From: Coemansia sp. RSA 1804
Taxonomy: Eukaryota > Kickxellomycota > Kickxellomycetes > Kickxellales > Kickxellaceae
NCBI GenBank assembly: GCA_027578815.1
Contig: JANBTH010000053.1
Coordinates: 1-44,392, forward strand
Direction of reading: 5' to 3'
Length of the DNA stretch: 44,392 nt
Both the position numbers and the translations under genes were made by a program. A model generated the notes under the pieces. That model was not told the DNA's origin, did not search any database, and saw only the letters and a list, made by a program, of their open reading frames with translations. Shown piece after piece: positions 28,621-39,651 of the stretch; within the stretch, counting starts at the first letter, position 1; every line of letters starts with the position of its first letter.

Positions 28621-29316
28621 TTACCGCGACAGCTTCAGCGGTGAGGAGCCAGAGGGATGCTGTTCCATGGCGGCACTCGAGGATCCGACAGGCCAACGAT
28701 GGGTGTGGGTATGGCTGTGGTTGCTGACAGCGGCGCCTTCGGAGTCAGGCTGTGCGGACTTGTGCATGCGCTTAGGGTTGAGTTTCCGGTATGCCGACTT
28801 GAGCTTGGAGGAGAGATCGCGGACAGGCGAGGCATGGGTGCCGCTTGACGTGTGGATGCGGTAGGACTTGGCACGTGGCATAGTCATCCGCGGACGATGA
28901 TTCATGTGCTGGCGGGGTCCACGCCCGCCTTTGGTGCCTTTGGCGCCTGCCATCCGTTGACCCTCCTCGCTGTCGTCGTCTTCGGCGTCATGGATAGCGT
29001 AGTCCTTGCGCATCATCGACATCTGGCTCTGTCTGTTGCTGACCTGGCTCAGCTGCCGCGAGTGCCACCCAATGTCTCCTCCTCTCTGGTGCGAGCTGGT
29101 CTGCCCCATCGGTAGCAGTGGCGATTCGCATCGGCTTGGATGCGGCTCTGTTGAAGTGTGCGACCCCGTTCCTGCTGCTGCTGCTGCTGCTGCTGCTGTT
29201 GTTGTTGCTGGTGCGCCCGAGGTCGAGGGATCGTGGTTGCCGCTGATAGCGCCAAAAAGCCGATTCTCCTTGGCGTGCGCGGTATCAACAGCGCCCGCAT
29301 ACATGTTTGCTGTCAT
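28621..29316 (-). CDS. Uncharacterised disordered basic protein
   Basis: 231 residues from ATG 29316 (MTANMYAGAVDTAHAKENRL). It is low-complexity throughout, with a Thr/Ala run with eight Ala (about 40-48), His/Ser/Gln-rich middle parts, a short acidic patch (AEDDDSEEG), Arg/Gly-rich sequence, a basic stretch ending SKLKSAYRKLNPKRMHK and a His-Thr repeat (HSHTHTHR). Composition suggests a disordered nuclear or RNA-associated protein or a phosphorylation target; no domain is recognisable. The frame is closed by stops on both sides and no splice site is needed. The possibility of further 5' exons cannot be excluded. Confidence 0.6.
   Translation of the reverse strand: MTANMYAGAVDTAHAKENRLFGAISGNHDPSTSGAPATTTAAAAAAAAGTGSHTSTEPHPSRCESPLLPMGQTSSHQRGGDIGWHSRQLSQVSNRQSQMSMMRKDYAIHDAEDDDSEEGQRMAGAKGTKGGRGPRQHMNHRPRMTMPRAKSYRIHTSSGTHASPVRDLSSKLKSAYRKLNPKRMHKSAQPDSEGAAVSNHSHTHTHRWPVGSSSAAMEQHPSGSSPLKLSR
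29172..29197. repeat. CTG/CAG trinucleotide run
   Basis: Eight to nine CTG units. On the coding minus strand they read GCA and give the poly-alanine tract of the disordered protein at 28621-29316. Confidence 0.85.
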
Positions 29317-30956
29317 AATCTAGTGTTGTGGTGAGCAGTGGGGGATATGTAATAGTAAAAGTGATAGCAATAGTAACTGTGATAATGGTAATATGATACG
29401 AAAGAGAGCTAGGAAATACCGTCTAACGGAGGAACCCAAAGAACAAACTAAAGGAATAAAGAATACAAATAGACATACAAAAGAAAGAGGAGAAAGAAGA
29501 GGGGCTTCACCCACCCACTTTACGGGCAAGGTTTAATGTGCCTTAAATAAGAAGGAAGAAAAAACGGCAAAGGTTCTCGAGGATTGGGGAAATAGAAGCT
29601 GCAGGAATCTCAAATTCCACACAACCACACCTCTGATAAAAATAAAATATGATAAAACGAAAAGACGAGACGGCATTAATGGTGGCAAACAGCCGGGATG
29701 TGCCGCCTCCTTTTTTTTTCCTCCAACATCCGTCGGCAAAAAGACAAATGAAGAGTGTGTGGCCCGCAAATTTAATAAAGCTGGCTGGTTGATACCTTTT
29801 CTTATTTTCCACCTCTCTTTAACCTCTAAACAGATTACAAAAGGACCTTGGGGCCTTGACCTGCTCATCCTCTTTTGTTTTGGTGTATTGGTAGTGCTAT
29901 CTGAACGGACAAGCGCGTTGCATAGCAAAAGACAAACATTGCGCACTTCTCCTTCTTTTTTGTAACCCCGCCCAAAAGTTGATTGACCTGGCTGACACAA
30001 AAACAAGGAAGAACAGGACACTTTTCTTACAAAGACCATTTTGATGCGGTCAAATTCTGCTCTTGCTTTTGTGTGTATGCGTTTTGAAAAATAAAACAAC
30101 CGGGATTTCAACGAGAAAAAAGAATGACACTGATGCATTAGAATAACCCTCGTTTCATACATTTTCACAACCCAAAAATAAACCCACCCATCCTTTCTTC
30201 TGCAGTTTATACTTTTCTTATCGATTGTTTGGTTATATGGCTTGGAAAGAGAAAGGAGAAAGAGGGGGGAGCGAGAGACACATTGACATTGTGTCAGCAT
30301 TTTCGTAGCGCATGCATCAGTCTGTATATCCGAGAGACACACACACAGCTGGCGAGGATGTGGAGAATGAACGATCTGAATAACCAGGGTTTCCCTGCTG
30401 ATAAATATAGGATGATGCAGCTGAACTGGACTATAATGCATATGCAATGCTAGATTAATGCCGACAGATGATGAAATGCTGGTGTTGCATTTTGCAAAAA
30501 AAAGGCAGTTGGAGTGTTTAAAATATATGGCAGAGGTGTTTTTCTACAGCCAGCTCTGTTTTGCCTTCTCGGCTGGGCAGATTAAGCCGACTCCACAACA
30601 GAACTTGCCGATTTGTCAAATAAACACAAAACAAACAAGTGTCACTTTTTTTCTAGCGCCATCAGAAATAAAAACAAGACAATGGCGAAAAGTACAAAGA
30701 ACCAGTGCCATTTTGTCAAAAATCCTAAAGAAAACATTAAGTTGCGCTACAATCCGTTTATTATTTACTAGCTTGGCTTACATCCAGACGTCAATGCTAT
30801 TGATATAGATAGCACTGGCGGCTCTCTCTCTTTCTCTTCATCGCTTTCAATACATTGTTCTATATGGAGAAAGAACGAAAAAAAACTGACATTGAAGTAA
30901 GCAAGGCCAGTAATGACAAAGAAAAATAAAATAAAAAGACTCTCACAAGCCAGCGC
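29317..30956. other. Long intergenic spacer
   Basis: About 1.6 kb, AT-rich, with no convincing gene. A minus-strand frame of 304 codons (29533-30447) is open but begins at TTG, has erratic composition (Phe/Ser/Cys/Arg-rich) and no domain, so it is rejected. TATA-like and A-rich runs are frequent. Confidence 0.5.
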
Positions 30957-33900
30957 TCATGTACCAAACACAATGTTGCTTGAAAAATCCTCAGACAGAC
31001 GCACATGCTGTGGCCACTGTTCGTTTGCCAGCTCAGCCGTCATGTCTGACGAGACTGGATCCGCTGTGCGCCACGGGCCATAGACAGACATGTTGCGCAG
31101 CTTGCGAGAGCACAGCACAAAGTAGTCAACGCCCATCCAGTACTTTTGCGAATGGCGCAGCGCAGTCATCACAACCTCCAGACGGTCCTGCATGCGTCGG
31201 ATGTCGTTGAGCGTTTTGAGCTGCGGCGGCGGCTGCAGATCCTCCGTAAAGTCAGGCATCAGCAGCGCATCTGCGCAGCTTGGATGCTCCTGCGTTCCGA
31301 CAGAGCCTTCGCGCACACCACCAGTACCAGAATCCGCAAACGCCATGGCATCCGTTGGCATCGATGAGCCGGGAAAGGCGCTGTCGCCACTATCGCTCCC
31401 AGCCGTTTGCTTGCGGTGTGCAAGAATGTACGCAGACATCTTTGCGTGGTGCAGATACATGATCATTGTCTTCGCTGCCAGGAATATAAAGTACGGGGTG
31501 TTGACTAGCTGTCTGCGGAACGGATCCATTGCGGCGTCTACACAGGCGTCAGCCGCATTGTCGGTATCGGTGTCAGCAGCATCATCGCCCGACTCAAAGT
31601 CAACTTCGCCAGCCTCGGTCAAAGGAATCCGCGGACCGCGCTTTCCGCTGCGCCCACGCTTGCGCCCACCGCCAAGAGCGTCGCTACCACCTGTAGCAGC
31701 AATAGCAGCAGCAGCATCAGCAGAATTGCTGGCTGCGCTTCCGTTGCTAAACGCTCTGCCTTTGCGCTGGGGTTTCTGCCTAGCACCAAGGCCCAGCAGT
31801 GGGTCATTGCTCATGTCGCGCGCATTGGCGTTGGTTTCAATGTGAATGTTGCTGTTCATACTAGAGGCCAATGTCAGCTCTGCGCCAACCTGCTTCTCCG
31901 CCTTGTTGGCCGACTTTACAATGGTCTCGAGCAGCCGCTGGTTAACCACGAGAAGCGGGTAGGGCGGAGTCTCGTGCGAAAAGAATATTTTGACATCGTC
32001 CCCTACCTGACGCTGACCGCTAGCTGGGTCTTCTGGGAAGCGGCGCAAGTTGGTTTCGGCATTGATCTTTGCCTTGATGGCGCTGGGTGCATGCCAGTCG
32101 GGCTTGACAAAAACATGCAGATTCGCGTTGTTGTGCGGACGAACCTGCCAGTGCGATTCAAGCAGATCCTCGATCTCGCAAGCCTGGCGCACTATGGCCA
32201 TCCAGCACTCCTGTCCGTAGGCACGCAGCGACCGCATCGCCTTCTCGCTGGGCTGGTTGGGCAATATGTGGTTTGCCAGCGTCTGGCGCGCCGTCTCGTC
32301 CATCATGGGCTCCTCGTCCGCACACCTGATCTTGCGCTCGCGTCGTGCCAAGCATGCCTGAAGCTGCAGCACAATTGATCTGTTCTGGATGATCAGGGCT
32401 GCCAGCATAAAGCGGTAATTTGCGTATTCAATGCGCTCGCAGTGTATTGCGTCGTTCTCGTCGTCTGTGCGGCCCGATCCTTCCTCATGCTCGCGCAGAG
32501 GAAACATCGACTCCAAGTACACGCGCCACTGCATCAGCTTGGCCTCAATATCGGCTATGGTAAGACGCAGTCGGCGGAACCGCTCATCCCAGCCAAGAAC
32601 AACAGGCCCAGGTGCGCCGCCGCCGCCGCCAAGATCAGCCTTCTCGCTGGGCGCCAGATGTGCGCCAAACACGTTGCTGGACATCAGCTGGCTTGGCCAG
32701 CGGCACGGGAAGAACAGCCGAAACAGCGCCAGCCGTGCGCGCGTCATCTGCCCAATGACTATTGCTGTGTGTGCGTTGAGATGGATTCGGTTCTTGCGGC
32801 GGCGTACGCTGACCAGCATGCTTGCCACGCGATTGGGCGTTGGGCCTGGGTATGTTCTGCGTCTCGTGTGCTGCGTGTCTGCTGCCGCTTCCTGGGATTC
32901 AGCAGCTCTAGCTGAGGTGCGCGTAGACATGTCAACAGTCGATCTTCTGTGACCGGACTGGTCTTTTACACTGTCAGTGCTTGTTGCGTAGTGCTCGTCT
33001 GTAGCCGGCGCTGCCTTTTGTTTTGCACGCATCTTTCTGTCAAGACCGAGACCCTCGTCGGCAGAAAGCTCGTTTGCACTGTGTGGAGCGGTGGCACTCT
33101 GGCTGGATGCAAGACTAGCCACGTCGGGCGCCATGTCGATGCGCAGACTACCTCCGGTGTCAACATAGTAGCGACCCATGTGCAGCAGCAGGCGCTCATA
33201 CTCGGCAGCACGCCTTGGAGCAGGCAGCTCCCACAGCCCGTCGCTACAGGGCATATGGACCCACCCAGCCTCAAGCGTGACGAGCGGTGGGCTTCCACCA
33301 GCTAGCGAATGCATGCGCTCCGACTCAAACAGCACCCAGCGCATCCGGCGCTCCATCTCGCGCCGGATCCACGACTCGTTGTTAAGCGTGGGCTTGCGCA
33401 TTTCGCTGGCGTAGTTGGCAGGGCTCTGTTTGCATGTCAGCGGCGACACCGCCGACTCGTGCAGTCCGAGATGCGAAGTGTACGCTGGAAACTGAAAGGC
33501 CTCGTCAGTCATATGGAGCTGAAGTTGGTTGAACATGCGCACTGCAGTGCCCCAGTACGTGCTCCCTTCCAGCCAGTCGCCCATGCCGAACTGGTGTTCT
33601 GACAAAAGATATAGTGCCTGGATCACCTCGATTGTCGGCGTACGTGTTGCTTCTGGTAGCATTGCACGGACCAGATCCGCATACTTTCGCCCAAACTCGT
33701 ATGGACGCCGCCTCTGGTCCCGTCTCTGCCTTCCCAGCTCCGACTGTTGGTCCATTGGACTATCTAGGCCGGCTTCCACGTCCGTCATTGCATCTCCCAC
33801 GTTGTCTGCCGCGGAATTGCGCACTTCTCCCTTAGCAGACTCTGCATCGCGGTTCTGCTCTGCTCCAATGTTGATCGGAGCCTGATGTTCTTGAGCTACC

Positions 33901-35741
33901 TGTGACGATTGTGACAGTGGTGGCGGAGGCCCATAGCGCATAGCAATGGCCTGGACAGCATACCACAGAACCTTGTTCACGCTCCCGTTACGCACAGACG
34001 CCTCAAATGTGCTGCGATGAAGGATCGGATGCTGGGGATGGAAATACGTAAAGTACAGCTGCATATTGCGCTCGGCCAGCGACGTGTGCGTTGGCATCTG
34101 GTGGCTGCTTCTCCCTGATTTCTGGGCGCCAGTTCCACCGGTGCCGGTAGATTCAGTGCTGGCTGATACAGCTACCGCCGCAGAAGCCGTATGAGTAGAT
34201 GTAATCTGGGTACTCAGCGCTTTGCCACTGCGTCGAGTGCCTGCATTACCTTCAAGCGTTGTTGCGGCTACGTCCTCAGCTAGCTCGATTTCTGCGCGCG
34301 TGTCCATGATGTTCTGCAGATTGGCGCCAGAATCAACGTTGTCAGGAAGAGCAATCTGGCGGTTGGACAGTGCATCCAGGTAGCTGTGCTTGGGACTGTG
34401 ATTGTCTGCAGACGACTCGTCGCTTTCAAAATCAGAGACACCAAGACTGTCGATATCCGATGTCCCAGGACTCTCATCCAGTCCAGGCAATGTATGGCGG
34501 GTAGCTGCCGACTGGCCTAATGTGCCCCGTCTTCCAAACCGGGGCTGCTTGCTGAGCTTTAAAGCATTGTAGTCATCAATATCGCTAACAGACATGGCTG
34601 TTGTCTGCGGGCCAACCGATACAGCGTTGCTTGATACCACGGATCCAGCGTCGGATGCCTTCGAACGGCGGCCACGCTTGCGCCCGCCAGGCACGACAGG
34701 CTCGTACACACAGTCAAACATCTTGGATGCGCAGAATGAGCACGACGGCCGCCGCCCGTCGCAGCGCACCTTGCGTCGCCGACACATCTTACATGCCTGG
34801 TCAATGCGTGGCAGCGGCGCAGTCATCTCCGACGACGATGGTGCCGGCGGAAAGCGTGTGCGGTAGGAGTGCGCCGTAGCCATAGTGGCTGGCGAGATCG
34901 CAGTTGACTCCATCGTATAGGCAGAAATGTCCTGCTGTGCTATCAAATGGTCTGCAATGCCCGGCTTTGCAGCGTTTGCGGAGTTGTCTGTAGATGCTTC
35001 CAAGGAAGCAGAGGCGCTGGCGTCTGCCAGAAACCTTTCCAGTCCCGGAGCTTGCGCTGCTGCAGATACAACGTCAGGCGCGCCCAGAGCCACGGCGGCG
35101 GTCTTTGCAAGGCTGCCGTGGTTGTATCCGTCTAGCTGCTGGATTCCTCCAAGGCTCATATTGTAGAGAACATTGTTGAGCACGCGTGCCCGCGCAGCCC
35201 GGATACGCATGGCCATTTGTACAGCGGCATCCTGTGACGGATCCTGTTGTTGTTGTGTAGCTGCCATTGAGCCACTCCCCTTTTGCATCGACACATCAAT
35301 GTGAGTTAGTGATGCTGGCGCGTCCGCCACAGATCCTGCCAGGCCTCTTCCGTACAGCAAAGACGAGGCCGTAGTGGATGCAAACGGATCGGTCTGTGCC
35401 ATGCTTCCCAGCAATGCAGTATCAACAGTCAAATCACTGGAAGCGACGGGGTTTGCAGCATGTGTCTGCTGCCCAGATACCGGTAGGTCAGCCCATTGGC
35501 TGCTGCCAAACAGCCCCTGTGTTGACGTCTGGGGGTACAGTGGATCTGTTCCTGTTATGCCCAGAGGCGTGTGGAAATTGAATAGCGATGCCTGGTCGGA
35601 CAGCGGAAAGAGAAAGTTGCCAAGCGCGTCTGGCGATGTCGGGTTGTTTGCAGTGTCCATGTCCAGCAGCACGTTCAGCAGCTGCTGATCTTGTTGCTGT
35701 GCCTCCTCGGCGGGTCTATTGGTGTCGTCGTGGGCTGACAT
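30957..35741 (-). CDS. Very large Zn2Cys6 fungal transcription factor
   Basis: 1594 residues from ATG 35741 (MSAHDDTNRPAEEAQQQDQQ). The frame runs on upstream only to a TTG through a hydrophobic leader. The Zn2Cys6 cluster at about 314-340 (ACKMC-RRRKVRC-DGRRPSC-SFC-ASKMFDC) is followed by basic GGRKRGRRS. The Fungal_trans (MHR) domain begins near 560 with LYFTYFHPQHPILHRSTF and continues through EHQFGMGDWLEGSTYWGTAV (about 720) and the WIRREMERRMRWVLFESERM block. Long Ser/Ala-rich linkers separate the parts, and a second basic patch (GGRKRGRSGKRGPRIP) lies near the C-terminal third. Such proteins regulate catabolic or secondary pathways from the nucleus; the target is unknown. Its size is well above the usual 600-1000 residues. 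Divergent from the other large regulator. Confidence 0.93.
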   Translation of the reverse strand: MSAHDDTNRPAEEAQQQDQQLLNVLLDMDTANNPTSPDALGNFLFPLSDQASLFNFHTPLGITGTDPLYPQTSTQGLFGSSQWADLPVSGQQTHAANPVASSDLTVDTALLGSMAQTDPFASTTASSLLYGRGLAGSVADAPASLTHIDVSMQKGSGSMAATQQQQDPSQDAAVQMAMRIRAARARVLNNVLYNMSLGGIQQLDGYNHGSLAKTAAVALGAPDVVSAAAQAPGLERFLADASASASLEASTDNSANAAKPGIADHLIAQQDISAYTMESTAISPATMATAHSYRTRFPPAPSSSEMTAPLPRIDQACKMCRRRKVRCDGRRPSCSFCASKMFDCVYEPVVPGGRKRGRRSKASDAGSVVSSNAVSVGPQTTAMSVSDIDDYNALKLSKQPRFGRRGTLGQSAATRHTLPGLDESPGTSDIDSLGVSDFESDESSADNHSPKHSYLDALSNRQIALPDNVDSGANLQNIMDTRAEIELAEDVAATTLEGNAGTRRSGKALSTQITSTHTASAAVAVSASTESTGTGGTGAQKSGRSSHQMPTHTSLAERNMQLYFTYFHPQHPILHRSTFEASVRNGSVNKVLWYAVQAIAMRYGPPPPLSQSSQVAQEHQAPINIGAEQNRDAESAKGEVRNSAADNVGDAMTDVEAGLDSPMDQQSELGRQRRDQRRRPYEFGRKYADLVRAMLPEATRTPTIEVIQALYLLSEHQFGMGDWLEGSTYWGTAVRMFNQLQLHMTDEAFQFPAYTSHLGLHESAVSPLTCKQSPANYASEMRKPTLNNESWIRREMERRMRWVLFESERMHSLAGGSPPLVTLEAGWVHMPCSDGLWELPAPRRAAEYERLLLHMGRYYVDTGGSLRIDMAPDVASLASSQSATAPHSANELSADEGLGLDRKMRAKQKAAPATDEHYATSTDSVKDQSGHRRSTVDMSTRTSARAAESQEAAADTQHTRRRTYPGPTPNRVASMLVSVRRRKNRIHLNAHTAIVIGQMTRARLALFRLFFPCRWPSQLMSSNVFGAHLAPSEKADLGGGGGAPGPVVLGWDERFRRLRLTIADIEAKLMQWRVYLESMFPLREHEEGSGRTDDENDAIHCERIEYANYRFMLAALIIQNRSIVLQLQACLARRERKIRCADEEPMMDETARQTLANHILPNQPSEKAMRSLRAYGQECWMAIVRQACEIEDLLESHWQVRPHNNANLHVFVKPDWHAPSAIKAKINAETNLRRFPEDPASGQRQVGDDVKIFFSHETPPYPLLVVNQRLLETIVKSANKAEKQVGAELTLASSMNSNIHIETNANARDMSNDPLLGLGARQKPQRKGRAFSNGSAASNSADAAAAIAATGGSDALGGGRKRGRSGKRGPRIPLTEAGEVDFESGDDAADTDTDNAADACVDAAMDPFRRQLVNTPYFIFLAAKTMIMYLHHAKMSAYILAHRKQTAGSDSGDSAFPGSSMPTDAMAFADSGTGGVREGSVGTQEHPSCADALLMPDFTEDLQPPPQLKTLNDIRRMQDRLEVVMTALRHSQKYWMGVDYFVLCSRKLRNMSVYGPWRTADPVSSDMTAELANEQWPQHVRLSEDFSSNIVFGT

Positions 35742-38060
35742 TGTTAGCAAGAACCAACGACGCAATACGTGGTAGTAAGGATATGTAGAAAATGGTAATA
35801 AAATTAAAAAAGATAACGACGAAAAAATAAGAGGATTGTTTGAAGAGGAGAACAAGTGTATTGTTTGCTATTCCTTTAATGCGTTTATCAGTCCAGTCGA
35901 GAACAATGAGCAAATAAAGCAGATGAACAAAAAACGAGGCAAAAGTAGCAAACTAAAAGAACAACGACGACAAGCGGTGTTGTACAAGTTGACAAAGGGT
36001 AAAAGCAAAGAATGGAAAAGGCTGCACTGACCTTCTTTTTTCCATTTATTATGCGGTGGTTACAAGGACGCCCGCGCGGGATGTGTATTTTTTCGAGCAG
36101 AGTGAGCCATTCGTCAGTTTCCGTAAAATTTACAGAGTGGAATGGACAACGTATTTTGACTAAAAAAAAGTTTATTAAAAGAAGGAAGGTGTCCCGATGG
36201 TTGGATGAATGGTTTCTTTAACATTTACCAGTGGACGATCCTCCCCTTCTCAGCGGTCTTGCTCGGGAGCCTTGCAATGGATGTTTGGTAAGAAAGCCCA
36301 GCTCTGGTAAGACGAACGAGTGCTATCGGAACAACAAAAATGGGGTGTGTATGAGTCGGAAGATATGGCAAACAAGACGGAGAGACGGAGAATCCTTGTT
36401 AGTGCCAGTTTTCCTTATTAAGATCACTCCATCTGTCCGCTTCAATTGTGTGGAAACTCACGAGCAAAGTAGCAATTCCTCATAGAAGGGCAGCAGCAGT
36501 CAGATCGTCATGAATCCAATACGTCCGGAGTATTTGGATTTTGCTCCGAGTTGCCAAACGAAACGGGCAGTCGATTGTAGCAGCGACAAAAATAATCTAC
36601 ACAAAACATATAATATACGTTGGTTGAGATCGGATTGGATACACATCGGTGCAAACACTTCAATTATCCATTGGCTCAGAATATTCGCGCGCTTTCCGTT
36701 AATATCTGTGTGTTGTGAAGCTTTTGTTCGGCGGACTGAACAGCAACAAGAATGGCTTGGATGTTGAGAAAGAAACACTAAAGCTCAGAGAAAAAAGACG
36801 GTTGTGGTGAGCGCGGGGTCATGAGATGCAAAATGCCAGCATTTTGCATCTCTTGCGGAGATAAAACCCAAATCAATGCTAGAATTGGCATTAAGAGTGA
36901 TGACAACGACTTTCTTGTCTAAAGGAGAAATAAACGACCACATGTTCTGGTTAATAAAGCACTTATGCTATCGATCGGCATCCAGTAAACAGCTTGTTTA
37001 AATACAGCCATCGCACACACAGAGTGCTATCAAAGTACTGTTAATTTTCCCTTCTCCTTGTTCCATGGGCACAAACGCTGGCAATAGGTGTGCTAATAGA
37101 AAGTCCCGTTTGTCACCATGGTTCAGCTCAACCAGACTGCCAGCTGATTCGACAGACGGGGGCCGCGCTATTCCGCAAAAACATGCATCTCTCATCTCCT
37201 GGCGATCTCACACGTACTTGGATATGGCTACAATCGATCAATAGACCGAACAGAGCTAAATACAAGAAGTTTAGCAAAACCAATCCGCCATGAAGAAAAC
37301 GAAGCTAGGGAGGGGAGAGGGATGAAGGCTTAGGAATGAAAACAAGACGAGGCGGTGGAGTCAGGCACATGCCCTAGCTTATTAGATGATGTTTGGCGTG
37401 CTAAACAAGGCGCACCTTTCTCGCTTTCCTCCTTTTGCCCCGTTATCATCTGGCTAACTCTGAGCTTGAGCCAAATCGCACAGGCATCGCACCAAAAAGC
37501 AATGCATTCAAGAGAAAAAATTAGCTCTATCAAGCTTTGCCTGTAAAGTAAATGACACACATGTTTCTCTTTGGCTGGTCCAAGCCTTTTTTTCTCTCCA
37601 GCTGCTTCATTTTCCATCGGCTGCATTCACACAATGCCTGACGACATTTTTTATTAAGTTTTCAGGAAACCCAACAACCAACCATTTTTCTTCAATTTCC
37701 TTCCCTACTCTTCTTCTCCGAGAGGGGAGGGGTTTTTTTCTCCAGTCACGCTTGCTTCTCCTTATAACCCGTCTCTGTCTGTCCACCTCAATTTGCACAC
37801 TTTATTCTTTTTTGCCTTTTACAGTAATTTGCCAGGCTGGGTAGCACACGATTTCGCCATATCGGCAAGCAGAGCAAGCTCCAAAAGCCCCTCTGTCTTT
37901 ATTCTTTTTGCTGGAATTAAAGAGGAAATTAGCATTGCTCTTGTCTCATTATCTTTATTTACACACTCTATCTATTTGGCAACCTTCTCTTTGCATATCA
38001 TTTTTTCCTTTCTAGCCGCTTCGCTTGCAAGCTCCCCCTCCCATCTTTGGCAGTGTAGAT
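35742..38060. promoter_or_regulatory. Divergent promoter region between two large Zn2Cys6 genes
   Basis: 2.3 kb between the two ATGs with no coding signal on either strand. It contains a 30-base near-perfect inverted repeat at 36823-36852 and a CT-rich tract near 37560-37800 before the plus-strand gene. The length is generous compared with other spacers here and fits heavily regulated genes, or may hide a non-coding RNA. Confidence 0.5.
36823..36852. repeat. Inverted repeat, 14-bp arms with 2-base centre
   Basis: GAGATGCAAAATGC, then CA, then GCATTTTGCATCTC: the arms are perfect reverse complements. It lies about 1.1 kb from each flanking ATG in the divergent region. It could be a protein-binding site (two ATGCAAAA half-sites) or a hairpin. 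No T-run follows. Confidence 0.85.
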
Positions 38061-39587
38061 ATGGCCGAAACAACTAGCAACGGCGATCCGAGGGGTACCA
38101 GTGACGAGAACGGCATCGGAAGCAAAAGTGAAGCAGCACCAGGAGGAACTATAATCGGGGAGAGTCCAGGCACCAACGCCTCCGACACGCCAAAGAGTCC
38201 GGCACCAAGAAGGACGCCAGCAAAATGCCAGGCATGCACGAGTTGTCGACAGAAGAAAATCAAGTGCAATGGTGTCAAGCCCATCTGTGCAGCGTGTGTG
38301 CGGAGCGGTGCTGATTGTCTTTATGTTCCGTCGAGACGGCGGGGGAGACCGGCACGTGCACATAGGGAGTATGAGCGCCCCTACATGAATCCCTTGCCGA
38401 TCCTGCCGCGCCAGCCAACAGCCCTGGCACCGGCAACGCATAGCAGTGACCAGGCAAAGTACCAGCCACCACAACAGCAGCAGAATAAGCAGCAGCAGCA
38501 GCCTAACACCGTTCTGCCAACGCTTCCGCATCTGCAGCCAGCACAGGCAGGACAGGGAACGCTGCCTCCTCCTCCGCCGACTGCTCCGCCCGGTTCTGCA
38601 GTACTATCATCACCACTTCCACCGATTCTGTCATCTACCCAGAGTAATCGCCATCACCATCACATTCAACAACATCAGCAGCACCATGGGAGCATACACC
38701 AGCGACTTCACAGCCATCAGCAGCAGCAACAACAGCAGCCACAACAGACGCTGGCGCCGATTGGAAGCATATTGGCGGCTGCGCTGTTTCCCGGCAGCCC
38801 GCACTCGACGTCCGAGGACGATGCTGTGCAGTCAGGACACCGGTCCTCGGGTAGCGAGAGCCCTCTGCCGCACGCCGTCCGGCTGCCGCCATTCCTGGTT
38901 CCAGGCGGCGACCGTGGCGGCCACCAGACCATGATGCAGACAACACCGCTTGTGATTCCACATCCCAGCCGTCTTCTTCCAACTCACACCAGCAGTACCG
39001 GTGGGTCAGGAACAGACACGAACACTGGTGTTGGCGTTGGCAGTAGCAGCGGCGGTGGTGGCAACGGCGGCGGCAGCAGCTACATGGATCCAAACATTGT
39101 CGAGTTCTTCCACTACTTCAACGCACTGTTTCCCATAGTCCACTGGCCGTCATTCAGGGAGGCGTACGACGACGGAACGGTGCCAAACTACATGATTCTA
39201 GCAATCCGCGCACTATCCAAACGGTACTCAAAGCAGCCCTCTGTCGTATTATCTGGCCAGCTCTATGCAGCTGGCCAGGATCTTGCAGCAATTGCTACGT
39301 CGCTTGCAGAAGTGGCCACCCGGGAAGACCCGAACACTTATTTGATCCAGACGTGGATTATTCTTTCGATGTTTGAGTTTGGCATGGGTCGTATGAAACA
39401 GGCAGCCGACCGGCGTGAGCTGGCAGTAAGGTAAGTCCAAAAAGGACATGTATAATTTACGCATTCCTCTGTTTCCTCCCCCCTTTTCTCATTTGTTTCT
39501 TCTCAGTCCCAGGTATCTCGTTCCGTTATCCTCCCATTGTTGCATTGTTTCATTACGTCTTGCCATTTTTTTGTTGCTATTGTTCTT

Positions 39588-39651
<64 letters not shown>

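Noticed and set aside
29533..30447. 304-codon minus-strand frame
   Set aside because: Begins at TTG, is AT-rich, is full of Phe/Ser/Cys/Arg and has no conserved block, so it is intergenic chance.
35742..35855. 38-codon extension of the large regulator
   Set aside because: Begins at TTG and is Phe/Leu/Tyr-rich AT sequence typical of the 5' leader. The ATG at 35741 is the first available.
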